From Pempheris klunzingeri (lineage: Eukaryota > Chordata > Actinopteri > Acropomatiformes > Pempheridae): DNA of 64,000 nucleotides. Under the pieces are notes generated by a model, which was not told where the DNA came from, did no database searches, and saw only the letters and a list, made by a program, of their open reading frames with translations. The DNA lies in the NCBI RefSeq assembly GCF_042242105.1, contig NC_092013.1:4025987-4089986 (forward strand). The letters are read 5' to 3'. Both the position numbers and the translations under genes were made by a program. Positions within the stretch are counted from its first letter, which is position 1. Every line of letters starts with the position of its first letter. Shown one piece after another: positions 41,833 through 54,640 of the stretch.

Positions 41833-43532
41833 GGACTATTTTAAGGACTTTATAAATACAACAAAAACAATGCCTGTCCCGTCTTACTGTTGAGATGGCC
41901 ACCCAACCTTTTCATACAACATGCAATGATGAGTAAAGTAACTGTAACAGGTGATAAATCTTAGAGCGGATAGATAAACTGAATCGAGTGGTTTAAGGGT
42001 GGAGGTGTGTCTATAGATAATATCTCCATGATCCAGAATAGACAAGAAGACTGTCTCAATAATTTCTTTTGGGAATCGGAAAATTAGCTCTGCTTCACTA
42101 CAAATGAGCCAATTTTGGATCCAGCCAGATACCAAGATATTTATACACTCTCAATACTGTGTCCTCTCAGGGTGGCAACATGCAAATTAATGTACATAAT
42201 ATGTCAGTCTCTAAAGAATAGCATGTAATTAGTTTTGTTTGCATTCAGGACTAATTTCAAATTAAAATTCAGCAGTTTCCTATCTCTTGCTTGTGTCTTA
42301 TCTTCAGTTGTACTGTTTACTTCCTCTCTTGTTAGGACTGTATGGTGATAATATAATACTGATAATCTAATGCACCTAGAGAAGGGGCGAGGCGTCCTTA
42401 CTGCATGACGACCGTGTACATAAACGCATTCGTGCACGTGTCAGCAATTGTTGGGGGGGTGTCGGACACGAGGTCATCCCACACGGTGGACCTGTTTCCT
42501 GTCAGACGTCTCCAGTCTCTTCCTGAACAGGGAGGTGAAAGATGTTAAAACAGGACAAAGGGAGAGGAAACGAAGTGGATGGGAGATATGAGTGCCGTGA
42601 TGAGGGGAGACGGAGTGAGATTATAATGAAACAAGTGCATCAGGTATTTGGCCTAATTAATTTGTAAATGAGAAGTGCAGAACCAAAAATATCCTACTGT
42701 CCTCAATAAGTCGTTCACTCAGTGTTCATTTGCATAGAATATGTTGAGTGGCAGCGGCGAACCATCACTATTACTTTATAACAGCCTTGTTCATAAACAA
42801 TAAGTATAGTATATGAGGAGTGTTTGTATCTCATGTTTAATATAAATTTGACCCTTGAATTACACTGAACTGTCATTACAGATGGTGTGTCTAATAAATG
42901 TTATAACACAGGGGATTTTAAAATAGATGACCAGCAACAGGTGGATGTTTTGCATGTGTGCGCATCAACACTTCTCACAGCAGACATTTTGACCTGCGTG
43001 GCATTAATAATGGTTGCTTTCCATTTATGTTTGCCAGTCCCATGACCCTGGGATGCCAACTCACTGGCATAGCTTACTGGCACACTGAAATGTACCGGGG
43101 CCAGCATTAATGTTGTTTTGCCCGTGCTTTTCTAGCTGTACCAGCAACATTTCAAACCAAGAAGTGTTTCTGGGGAATTCCTAAGGTCTCAGGGGAAGTA
43201 TAGTTGAAAAAGAGAAGTGAAATGTGAATCGAAGATACTGGAAAGACGTCACACAGAAGGTGGAGTCTGGACCGGCACGACAGTGAAGATTATGATGGTT
43301 GGTGAGGGAGATGGTTTTGGAAACAACAGAAGTCGAACTGGAGCAAGCACGAAGTCGGGAGGCAGGCAGGATTAAAGCTGTGAGCACTCACAGACCAGTC
43401 TACTGCCAGCAGTAAAGTATCTCACATTAACAATCCAATTATTAAGACTCACGACTGCCAAGAGGAGGGTGCGCTCTCCTAATTAGGCTTTAGATTCTTG
43501 CAAAGGAAAATCCTGTTTCTATTCAAAACACT
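41833..43532. other. Gene-free intergenic stretch
   Basis: AT-rich sequence. Around 42640-42740 there is a CTAATTAATTTG stretch and an octamer ATTTGCAT, compatible with a non-coding regulatory element but not proof of one. No gene. Confidence 0.35.
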
Positions 43533-44650
43533 TTAAAGCAGACATGTTCCGCTTATCTTTAGGTTAATACTTGTATTTGGGGGTCCAACTAGAATACAAT
43601 CATTTGTTTTAATGTTCAAAAACCACATTATTTTTCTCATACTGGGCCTTTTAAAAAGCCCGGTCTGCTCTGGCTGGTCAGTTCCCACAATCGACGACCA
43701 AGCCGCCAGGAAGTACACCAGTCTTTGCAGGCAATTTTACAAGGTGGCCAAACCGTGTAATTACAACAATGGCCCCCGTCACATGACGCCATCGGGCCCA
43801 AAACACTTTTTTTCCATAGTAACATTGTGAAAGAGACTACAGGAAATCGTTTTGTGAGAGTCACAGCCCCACAAAATGACTCATTTCAGCATCAGGATTT
43901 GATACATCCAGTCCGATAACATTTGGAAAGTCTAGAAGAGCAGGCTCAGCAGGTCTCAGATGTTATGGCATCATTCTCTATGGGCCCAGCAATGAGGAAG
44001 ATCTGGATACATTTACACCCAGTAAGTCAAACTTGTTTGGCTTCATACGCCACTGAGCAACTTTCATAGGAATGAACAGAGCCCTGCTCCCTAAGCCATA
44101 TCCTGAAGCACAATCTCCGCTCTGTCTACAGTCTAACCTGCCAAATAAACAGCAAAACAGCATAAAACACGGCAAAAGGCACAGCTGCAAGTCTGGAGTC
44201 GCGAGCCATCTTGGAGTTTGTACGGTTTCCGGCCCTCATTAATAAAGTAGTCCAGAGTAAAACAATGTTACACACACACGACAGTTGTGTTTTGCAGTCG
44301 CTTTGAGGACATTTCAGTCACAGGTTTATCCAAAATAAAGTAAATCCGCTGGTCTTCACTGCATCCTATGGTGGGAAGACATGAAGACCATCAACAGCAC
44401 AGTTTGCATGCTTTGCTCGTACCTTCAACATCTCACTTCCAGAGCTAGCGTTAGCCACATAGCAATGGCAGAGGTGGATTCAGGTGTTCAGTGGGAGGGA
44501 CAGTCAGCCTGCTGAGTTCAACAGATCAGACCAAATCTAAGCAGAGCGTTTTCACACACATTTACTGAAAGATGGAGCAGGATAAAAAGAGAGGGTGGCT
44601 TTCTGTCATAGTTTGAGGGTCTCTAGGCGCACTGGAGAAAGACTGTTAAA
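43533..44650 (+). repeat. TTAA-bounded element, copy B (long form)
   Basis: Left end TTAAAGCAGACATGTTCCGC, then GTATTTGGGGGTCCAACTAG as in copy A. The right part carries TTACTGAAAGATGGAGCAGG and CATAGTTTGAGGGTCTCTAG as in copy C. The middle shares CCAAATAAACAGCAAAAC with copy C. About 1.1 kb; the exact right boundary is uncertain. No coding capacity. Confidence 0.55.
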
Positions 44651-46084
44651 GGGAGGTCTTCCTAGTGTCTGATGACCCAGAAGTACTACAGACATTTGTG
44701 ACTGGTGCTGTGTCATTGAATTAAGCTGTAAAGCTCAGCGAAACTGGATGGGAAGTAAGAATACAGACATTACATACTTCCCTGAATGAGCCTCTCCACG
44801 TTTCTCAGAATCATTAGATAGAGACAGAGAACTGTTAACAGGTTCTTGCACTATTTAATACCTCGTTCACACTGTAGTTTTATTGCTGGAAGAAGATATG
44901 TCACTAATTGACAGCAACATAAAGTTCAACATAACTAATTAATTTGTCATAAACTTAAACTGTTTAGAAATATTCCTCAAAAACTCCCTTGGTGTCTGTG
45001 TTTATTGCCAATATTTTATGTGTATCATATTGACACAAACTGGAAAAGTGAGCCTCGTCTGGCTGATTTCCATGGCCTTTTGGCTGAGTTCCTCCTCTGC
45101 AGCTGAAGAAGGTCAAGGGCATTGGCTCACTGCCACATTTTAGTTCAGTTTCTAGGAAGCTTCACAGATAGGACAGCAGAGCAGTCTCTCTTCCTCTGAC
45201 ACAGACCACGCTCAAACAAAAATCTGTTATTCTACTCAAAGGACAACAACAAGCTATTCACATCACAAAATCTGGGCAGTCCCGTAGCCAATTAGAATTG
45301 GACTGAGTGGGCATTTCCAAGAAAACGAAGAAAACCACAGATGTTTCAGGAGTAGAAAGAATATAATATAATAGTTTCTGTCCTCAAACTCTTACTGCCA
45401 ACATCTCGACACAGAATACCCAGGTTAGTTAGGTGAGGCTGACATGGTGTATATGTAGTTGTCTTAATGTCACACTAGCCGAGACAAGCAAGGCTATGAG
45501 TAGGTAAACACTCGGTCAACCCCAGATATCCATTATAGTCTCTCTGTACTTGGCAGGGACCTTCGAGTTGGGTTACATCGCGTGAGCAAGTGATACCTGT
45601 CGACATATCAGTATCACTGGTACTGGGGCTGAGGCCTGTGTCAGGTTAATCTTACAGATACACAAGGGCCCTTGTCATACTTGTATGTCTACAACACTCA
45701 ACACCCTATTCGTGACTTTACATGCAGCGCTGTGACAGTGTGGACACTTGAAGGCACGAGCCAGGTGGGAATCTGTTTGTGTTTTGAATGCAGTGTCATT
45801 GGTCTTTCCATCAGTTATTTATGTGTAATTTATGTCTAAAGACACTTTTGCATTGAATTGCTGTTCTGAGTCCATCAGACATGGACACCTTGCCTGAAGA
45901 ATACACAAGCAGCACTTTATTTGATCCTACTGACAAGGTCTTCAAGTCTGAAACTGTTGAATATACAGTACCTGTTCAAATAATGAGTACATCTGCTCTG
46001 ATGGTAAAATATCATTCACATATGATTTTGTCATTGTTTCAGTCCAATCCAAGCAATTATAAGTATTTCAAGAGTTTGACTTTG
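44651..46084. other. Gene-free intergenic stretch
   Basis: No gene, RNA or named repeat recognised. Confidence 0.35.
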
Positions 46085-46231
46085 TTCTTTGTTGTGTGTC
46101 CTTGTTGGTTTTTTGGGGCATTGTCAAGCTTAATTTGATAGGACAGACAGGAAGAAAGGCCTGATGTGAACCCAGGCCGCTGCAGTTATGACTAGGTACG
46201 CGCTCTACTAGGTGAGCTACCTGGGCACCTC
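46085..46231 (-). mobile_element. tRNA-derived SINE
   Basis: Read on the minus strand, the head is GGTGCCCAGGTAGCTCACCT followed by AGTAGAGCGCGTACC, a clear Pol III A box (TAGCTCACCTAGTAGAGCG). A B box follows in GGGTTCACATCAGGCC. The body continues CTGTCTGTCCTATCAAATTA and a tail with CCCCAAAAAACC, as in a widespread teleost tRNA-SINE. One copy, moderately diverged. Confidence 0.75.
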
Positions 46232-49200
46232 AGTCTGGGAGATGTTTTGGATGTTGGTGACCACCTCTGCTAGCTGGTCAGCACACGTCCAGGCCCATTG
46301 TCAGGTCCAGCAATGTTACAAAGGTTCACTCCAGCCAGGGTTCGCCTGACGTCGGCTGTGGGCAGACTTGGTGGTCTGGTGGGTTCGCAGCTTCAAACGG
46401 AGCATAAAAGTCATTCATCCAAGAGAGAGATGTCACATGCAGGTGTGTGCCACAATCTTGTAGTCAGCGATGGCCTGCGAGTCCTGCTATGTGCACCAGG
46501 GGTTATTTGAGTCTTTGAGTTGGCACTATCATGCATACACGTGCTTTGCTACCCTGATGGCCCAAGACAGGTGAGCCCTAGCAGGTCTGAGGGCTGCCAA
46601 AGACCCAAACTCAAAGGCAGCGTCTCTGTTTTTCAGCAGCACATATACGTTAGCGGATATCCATGGCTTCTGGTGATGTTCTTGGAGATGGGTTAGTGTT
46701 AGCTTCTGGTCCTCATGGCAGGCTGAGGCTGCACAGGTTCTGCAAAAGTGTGGATGTGATGTTGTATGGAGGCGAACTCCAAATTTCCAGTAATGTCAGT
46801 CGGCCGTAGACATGGTGGATGTTCATGGGCGCAGTGGACTCAAAAAATGGACGAAGACTAAAGAATACATCAACATTTAGCACAGCGTTTACCAGACCGA
46901 GAGTGCCGCCATCTTGGATCAATCAACCATATGTGGCAAAATTAGGAAGCTAGTTAAATAATACAAGACAATATCGCACTGTTTGCTTCAGCCTATAAAA
47001 ACCACACCACCAGAGATGATGCCTCAAAATTATGATCACATTCCTGTCACCTGACAAAGGATCTGCAGTGGAGAAGTTAATCAAGTCTGCCACGAGCTTA
47101 AAAAGCTTAGTGAGGGTCTAACCTTCCTGCGGATGGAGAGAAAATGCTCTTAAAAAATTAGCAAAAAACAAGTACATTAAGATGTGCTTGTGCGGAGCGG
47201 ATCACTGGCAATGTCTAGTAGACAGAATGATCAAAGCAGATGCCTCTCCCCTGTCAACTTGACACCAGCTGCTCCTCCATCACAAGTCCTCATGATATTG
47301 AATGATTTGTGTGTGTTTGTGTGCGTCTGCCGTCTGCATGTTTGTGTCAATACAGCACCTGAATTCTTGACATTTCCTCACCTCTAAAGTGTGTCAACTC
47401 CTGCCATCCACCACCTCATATGAGGTGACAAGTTGGAGGGCTGCACGGATCTTTTAGCACGTTGGCACATCTCTAACACCAAACCCAAGCAAACAAACCT
47501 CTCTCGCCATAAATAACAGCACTCATACACCTTTATCCCATAATATTAATAGCTAGGGACTGACATAAACTCAATGGCATGCCCTCGTTGTGTCGCTCTC
47601 CAGACCAAAGCTCTTTCCAGACACTCACAGTGTTGTGTATAGTCCAATATATTTTAGATGCAGCTATTTCTCACCCAGAAAGGACAAACACTGTCAGGCC
47701 ATGTGTGTCTATTATATTATGTCTTTAAAAGGAATGGGACAGAGTCATACTCACATAAAAGAGCCATGCATTCCAGATAGCAAAGTAAGACAGACAGGAA
47801 TGTGGGAGGAAGGAGATGAGGTAAGGTTGGGACTGAAGGAAAAGATGAAGGTACAAGTACGAATAGATTGCATGATGGGAGAACGAGTGGAGCCTAAATA
47901 GAGGATAAACTGAAAGAGATGCAAAGCTATGGTTTGAGACCTGATATCATCATATTAATAGAAACGTGATCATCAACTCGTTGAGAAGACTGCTTCATCC
48001 AGGGGATCTAATACTGCCGACTGCTGCCCAGATGAATATTAATCCTTGGAAAAAGCCCACACACGTGCAACAACGTTATACAGTAATATAAGGCTCTAAG
48101 ACGGAGTACAGTTACAGCAGCTTAGAGGTCTGGTGCTACCAGACACGAGTCTAGTGTGCTACTGTTGTGTGATACTCTGCTAGACAGTTTGACTCAGCTG
48201 TTCACACTGTTTGCAGTGCAGGCTGCTTCTAAACATCTCAGCACAAAGAACAAAAAAAAAACAGGATGGGAAATGATCTCTCTCCTGCAACACGCTTGTG
48301 GGTGTCAGATGTCGGCTTGTTAATTTAGCCATCAATGGACCTACTTGCTGTGGTAACCTAAACCAGATTAAATTTGATGGTGCACACCAAGCTATTTTCT
48401 TTCCAACTGAACTTTAAATTCATTTTGTCAAATATTCACCACATACACCAAAACACAACATTAACACACGACGAAAACATCCATTATGCTTATCTAAAGC
48501 AAACACTTACAGAGCTATTTTAATGCCATTATTACATTTAATTTGCTGGAACCCAAAAATTAATTAGTGCCAAAGATGAATGTGGATCAAAAAACAAACT
48601 GTGATTTTCATAATTACTGAAAAAATGCATGAAGAAGCAACATTATGGTGGTTTCGTGTCTTATTTCAGTAGGTCAAAAACAGGGAGAGCGAGAGGAGTC
48701 ACAAAGCTCCAGGGTAGCAGACGCAGGAAAGCAGCAGGGAGATTTGTACTGTGGTCTGTGATGGAATGCGTAGTGTGTTTACGGTCTATGTGGGCTGTTG
48801 ATACAAAGCAGTGTGGGCTGCGTTGGCAGCAGTGCAATGTGTGTCTGTGCCATAGACGGCTCTGCACTGCAGCGCTTGTGAGTGCACGTGAGGAAGAGCG
48901 CACATGTCAGAGGACTACTAAAGAGCCCCTATCCTCCTCTGACGACCCCCTCCCCCCCTGCAGACACAATTTACACCCCTTGCTGCACTAATGCAGCCCT
49001 CATTTCTATTCCTGACAACAAGTGTACATCTAGTCCACAATCTTTCCCTAATTAACAACATTTATCCACCATAATAAGCGATCTGAAATAACTTAGACAA
49101 CATTCAGTCGACTACAACTGACATCTAAAGAAGGAACCTTCCTTTCCTGGACAAAATTCGATCTCAGTGTGCACTACTTTTTTTCTTCATAACATTCCCC

Positions 49201-49318
49201 ATCACTTGCAGTCCACTGCAGTGCCCCCAATTAACCTCTCATCCATCATTTATGTTGAAATTTGGATACTTTTTCCTCCAGTCACTCTCTCTTTATCTCC
49301 TGAACTGAGGTTCTGTAC
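46232..49318. other. Gene-free intergenic stretch
   Basis: No gene recognised. Blocks at 46290-46920 look like an old repeat, but no family could be named. Confidence 0.35.
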
Positions 49319-49471
49319 CTGGACACCGAGCAGTGCAGGTGACACATAAGCAGGGTGGCTGAGAGGGCGCTGAGACTCCTGGGGTTCGGGGTGCTGGGCC
49401 CGATGATGGTTTCTGAGTGGGTGGTGACGGGAAAAGCTTGGCCTTGTTCCAGTGGGCTGGCTGAAGTTTAC
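49319..49471 (-). other. Exon-like segment of unidentified minus-strand transcript
   Basis: 153 bases bounded by a polypyrimidine-CAG acceptor (GGGCCTCAG) and an AG|GTAC donor on the minus strand. Open in one frame (VNFSQPTGTRPSFSRHHPLR at its start, ending ALLGVQ). The frame agrees with the open frame of the segment at 51073-51140. The protein is not recognised; it may instead be noncoding or a 5' leader exon of ip6k2. Confidence 0.25.
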
Positions 49472-49544
49472 CTGAGGCCCACAGAGAGAAAAAGAAAGAA
49501 CAGATAAATGATGTACAGTGGAAAACTGCTGCAGCCTCTTCTGC

Positions 49545-49547
<3 letters not shown>

Positions 49548-49581
<34 letters not shown>
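49548..49581. repeat. (CA)n microsatellite
   Basis: Uninterrupted CA run of about 34 bases, just upstream of the exon-like segment on the minus strand. Confidence 0.95.
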
Positions 49582-49585
<4 letters not shown>

Positions 49586-51072
49586 AGTACACACACCTGC
49601 TAAAATGCTGCAGGATGCACACACACACTCCATCCCCTGTTTGTCTTTGTAATGCAGACAGTATTTGCACAAAGCCACAAAGGCAAATAGTAGGAACTTT
49701 GTAGTTGCTAAAACTCCTCTGTACAGGACTGTCTGAGCAAAACTAAACTGGAACCACTTATAGATTACAAGTTGATCACTTTTTTATTTAAAGCATAAAA
49801 AAATTATAACAAGGAACACCCTCAGCACCTAAATCAAGCATCACAGCTATGTAACATTAACAACACAGATTACAAGACTATAGACACACAAGACAGTATC
49901 AGGCCACCAGTTTTCAGAGAAAGAGGAAAGGAAAGAAGATGCACTCATAAAAAGAGAGGAAGGGATTTTTGTAATTCAATCCAGTCCAGTTTTCATGAGA
50001 TGAGCTTTGCTCTGAAATTTAATCCACCCCACTTTAGTAAGTCTGAAATGTGATATAATAAATTAGCTAAATCTGTTTGCCAGATTTAGAAGAAGTAGTA
50101 TGTGTGGTTTCCCTTTAAAGTAGCAGCAAGTGTTCCCATGGGTGAAACCGTATCTAATTCTCTGAGGTTTGTCTTTAATCCACTGGAACAAAATGCTGTG
50201 AGGGATCAAGATCATTTTGACGAGAGTCCCAGCAAAAACAATACAGGTTCCAGTTTAATTCACATGTGCAAGATTGTGCAAAGGAAACATGGGATCATAG
50301 ATCACTGCCACATTAAGTGAAAATACGTTCCCACATGGAAGATGCGATGGGGCAACATTTGTTGAGAAACAGAGGTGTGTTCTATGACCTATGACGTATT
50401 TGGTACTGGCTCGTCCTTTGGACTTCCAGTTCCCCCGGATAGTCTAACAAAATTAACAGATTTACTGAGTAGTACAAGGAGCCCCAGGCTACACAATTAC
50501 CCCTGTCGGATCATCTAAGCTCTGATGTAACAAGCGTGTTATGAGACATGGACATGCTGGTGAAACTCTAACAGAAGGTCACATAGCTGTAATTTCTAAA
50601 TCAGACCCAGAGTCTTTCCCTCTAAAGACTTCTTTGTGAGTCATTTATAGCTGTCTTAAAAAAGGACACACCAACTTTCTGTCCAAATCCATCTGCAATG
50701 TCCAACCCTCACTTATCTCGACCCAGAGCCAGGACAATATTTGGCATCCAGATGGACTTTCCCCACTGGCTGGTGTTCAGTTACAATATGGTGGATGATA
50801 AAGGGCTGGTTCATTTTTGCCCCCCAGCTATGAATGGGAAACAGTGGCCTATATATCTGAGCTGTACCTCCCAGTCCAAACTATTCTTACATAACATAGA
50901 CACCACCTGTCCTAGGAACACCACACCTGAGACACAGTCAGGGTCAGATGGGGAGGTAGAGAACGAGCCCTCCGGGAGGAGGCAGGGAGGCTGGTGGCAG
51001 GAATAAAAACAAAAATTAAAAAAAAGTAGAGCAGAGCAGTGGATTTCTGAGGGCTGAGTTGCAGTCGAGTAC

Positions 51073-51140
51073 CTGAAGCTCAAACACCGCTGGTGTGGCT
51101 TGTTCTGCTTGAAGGACAACCCCTGCTGGGCTCTGTCTCC
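51073..51140 (-). other. Exon-like segment of unidentified minus-strand transcript
   Basis: 68 bases between TTTTTGCAG and CTTCAG|GTACTC on the minus strand. Two frames are open; one (QSPAGVVLQAEQATPAVFEL) joins in phase to the segment at 49319-49471. Coding status unproven. Confidence 0.25.
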
Positions 51141-52507
51141 CTGCAAAAACACACATGAACATCATTTCAGAGTTATGACCGTGCATATGTTGCTAAACAA
51201 AAGGTCAGCAGGGTTAAACACACACATACAGGCACAAACAAAACCACTCTCCAAAAATAGAAGCTAGTGTTTCCATGCCACTGACCTCCTTTACCCTGAT
51301 GGTGGTTTCGTCATGAGAGAGTCGCTTTAGTGCATGTCTCCAGCGGCCAAAACCCCAAGACTGAACTCTCGAGTCACTGACAAATTATAAATCACTCCGC
51401 CTAACTATCTCAGGCCTCGGAGGAAGGGAACAGTACGCACACACCAATACATGAGCACGGTCAGACAAGGCATGAAGGGTCAGGTGCATGTATCTGTATG
51501 CACGCACGCACACACACACACACACACTCAGTGCAATCAGGCGGATACATTTCATAAAAAACGTGATGTCTGACTAATCAGGAGCACGACAATGATGGGA
51601 ACACTGAGGCGGTAATTCTCTGAGGGTTCAGGTCCTGCACGTGAACGGCCGCTGGAGACTCCAGGGGGAGAAACTGGGTCCAGCTTTGGCAAAAATAGAT
51701 AAAAGAGTGACTGTATTATGAAGAGGGATGAAGAGACGTCTTTGGAACGGAGGGACGTGACCGAGCGCCTGAAAGTGTGGAGACACGCCGAAGGGAGTCA
51801 GACGCCAGACGGACACAGATATGGACTCCGAATGAGCTCGCAATGCCAACAACTGCTTCGACGGTCCAGCGATAGTGCAAACAGAGGTTAAATATAAACT
51901 CAGTAATCCCTCAACAAAAGGGCACTTAATGAGAGTCTGCTTGGATGGTCGGATGTGAGCCAGAGGGGGTGATGTGGAGGGAGGAATGCAGCTGGCCAAG
52001 GCCCAGGATTGTGCCACGGAGACTCAGAGGTCTGCCACTCATCGAATGGAACGGCTTCATGCTCGCGCCCCCTCAATGACAAATACCACACTCACCTTCT
52101 GTCCAACAACCGAACTCAAGCCTACAGAACCAAACCTCTCATTTCAAACTGGGGCTGCAGCTACTAATCTACTAAATTAAAGCAGTGAGGAGATTATCAT
52201 ATTCAGACTCAGGATTAAAAGTCGTCACACTTTCCATGACTGAGAGATGGTGACTGACTGGTAAACCCCAGCCATGAAGGGGAACGACAGTCACCCTGTC
52301 GGACTGAGGCACACACCTGAATTATTCACAAAGGTCAAAGAAGCGCTGCTCACTCCGGGCTTGGGTCAGTCTTTGATACTCGGGGCCTCAAATGAGGAGC
52401 AGGAGCAGTGTTACTTTCTCTCTGTACACAACCCTGATGTGGTTTCATCTTCATATCCAGTGTTTCTCCCTACGTTTCGATGCTGCTATGGAGATCTGGA
52501 TTAATCT
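51141..52507. other. Gene-free intergenic stretch
   Basis: Contains a short CA tract near 51510-51527. No gene or named repeat recognised. Confidence 0.35.
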
Positions 52508-53391
52508 TTAATGGAGACATTTTTTTGTCTCCTGCTAGAATACGTTTACATGCTGTAATGTTCAGAAAACAAAGTATTTTTCTCATATTGCACAGACTGA
52601 ATACGGCTTTAGCTCTGCCGGTGTTTCCGAAGGGGAGCAACATCAGCCAGGCAACATGCTAATGCCAACTCACCGGACTAACCTGCCAAATAAACTGCAA
52701 AACGAGAGAAAACACGGCAAAATTTAAAGCTTCTGAGTCTGAAGTTCGGTCACAGAGTCGGTCATTTTCGATCCATCCTTGTGCAGAGTGTCTACATGAA
52801 TCAGCTAGTTGAATTTAAGACTTTTTAATTAAATTTCAGGACAATTTTACAATAGAAATAAACAAACTGTGGAAATACAGTTGTAAAAATCACTGCTGTC
52901 ACTTCAAATTTATAAGTCAAATAACAATAACTGATCTGTTGCAGTAGCATAGGTTCATTAATGTGAAAAAAAAATACATTTGTCATTACTGATATTAATC
53001 ACTACACCCGTCAGAGTCACAACCATACGAGACATTTGAAGTAAACTCTGACCTGATTTTGTCAAAGCTCAGCATCTAATAAATGCTTTTTTAAGACCTT
53101 CCCAAACAGAATCTAAGACTATTTAATAATTTTTAAGGTCCTTTATTTGTAAATGTGAATTATAGGAATTTTAAGACTTCTTTAGGTCGTGGCATCCTGG
53201 AGCTTGTACCATTAATGGCTCTCGTGAAGAAAGTAAAACACAGCATTTTCACACAGATTTACTGTGACTGAGCAAGAGAAAAAAAGAGAGAAGTTGGTCT
53301 TTTCTCATAGTTTGAGGGCCTCTAGACACATAAACAGACTGACGTTGAAGTGACATTAAAAAGGACATTCAGCAGAATATGTCCCCTTTAA
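52508..53391 (+). repeat. TTAA-bounded element, copy C
   Basis: Left TTAATGGAGACATTTTTTTG, right AGCAGAATATGTCCCCTTTAA. The right end reversed (TTAAAGGGGACATATTCTGC) matches the left ends of copies A, B and D, so the ends are inverted repeats. The interior shares CTCATAGTTTGAGGGCCTCT with copy B. 884 bases, non-coding. Confidence 0.6.
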
Positions 53392-54239
53392 TGTAACAAC
53401 CACCTTCCTTAAGGCAAACAGACTTGGACGGGCGTCAGAGGATTTATTCTGGGGGTTTTCTAAGCACACAGTATATTTGTGTTACTCTATGACCCCCATC
53501 TTCAAAGAATGTTTCCGTCACTAAGCCAGTGCTCGCTGGCAAGTTCCTCATCTCAGTGTGACCTCATACGCCTGAAAGTCAACTTAAAGGTATGTGACCA
53601 TGTCTCTGTGACCATGTCAAGTGTACAGGCCTACTCACAAGAGCACTGACAAATGCCCTAAAAAGGCAAATCAGGTCAGACTCATATATTTAAAAATCAT
53701 ATGTGTCTTCTTAAAAGCACACTGTTTGGTTTCCCAGCTAAAGCCTTGAAATCCCAGTGAGCACAATGCCAGCAGACACTGTGTATGAGTATGTGTAATA
53801 AGAGCTCTCAGATCAGAGGTTCGGGAGATTAGCAGGAGCTGAATGATTGACTGCGAGGAGCTGCGTGCCTAAAGGGGGCAGAGAGTCAGATGCTAGCCGT
53901 GCTGTGGCTCAGGAGTCGGGGATAACTTGATGAGAAGCTGCACCACAAGGGCACAAAGTGCTGCAGTGCCTCTTACATTATATATACTTTTCAAAAGCAC
54001 ATGCAAGGCAACATGCTAAACACATACTGTGCACAGTGTTGACTCCAACTCTCCTAAAAGGCCTGTTAACCTGCTGTAAATGACCTGAGAGGCACTTTAA
54101 TGGAGCCCAGCCTATCAGGATCTATCACTACACAGTCAAGCCTCTTTACTGAAACTACAAGTTGATCTAGTATCCGTCATGATTTATTCAACTTGTTTTA
54201 AAGTGTTTCTGTCACCCTGATTACTTCTCACTTGATTTA

Positions 54240-54640
54240 TTACCTCAGTAAACACTTTCCTAATGAGTTTACGGTCTCAGTCGCTAATGTTAGTTCTTCT
54301 TCAAAATGGCATGTTGTTCATTGTGGTCTCATTTAGAGAAAAACTGATCATAAAGCAGGGTGTGCTTTAGGCAGGGCTACCTTGTGATTAACCAATCAGA
54401 GGTGGTGACGCCCACGAAGACAAACTCAAGGCTTCGAAATGGAGGTATACAATCCAAAGGGTGATGCCACATTGCTCCGTCCATATACACATATATGTAT
54501 ATATGGAAGAATGGAAAGTGACCTCCGTGACGTCGCCCATTGGTTTGTGAACCGGCACTTTGAAGCCTCAGGTCTGTCATTTTGGCCGTGACCATTTTGG
54601 TTTTGAATCCAGAAGTGATGTTCATTCCACAAAGAGTCAG
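54240..54640 (+). repeat. Foldback repeat, second copy of the 20190-20645 family
   Basis: Carries GGTCTCAGTCGCTAATG and CTCATTTAGAG as in the first copy. Two arms at about 54430-54475 and 54528-54575 (GGCTTCGAAATGGAGG ... CACTTTGAAGCC) are inverted relative to each other around a (TATA)-rich centre. No coding capacity. Confidence 0.55.
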
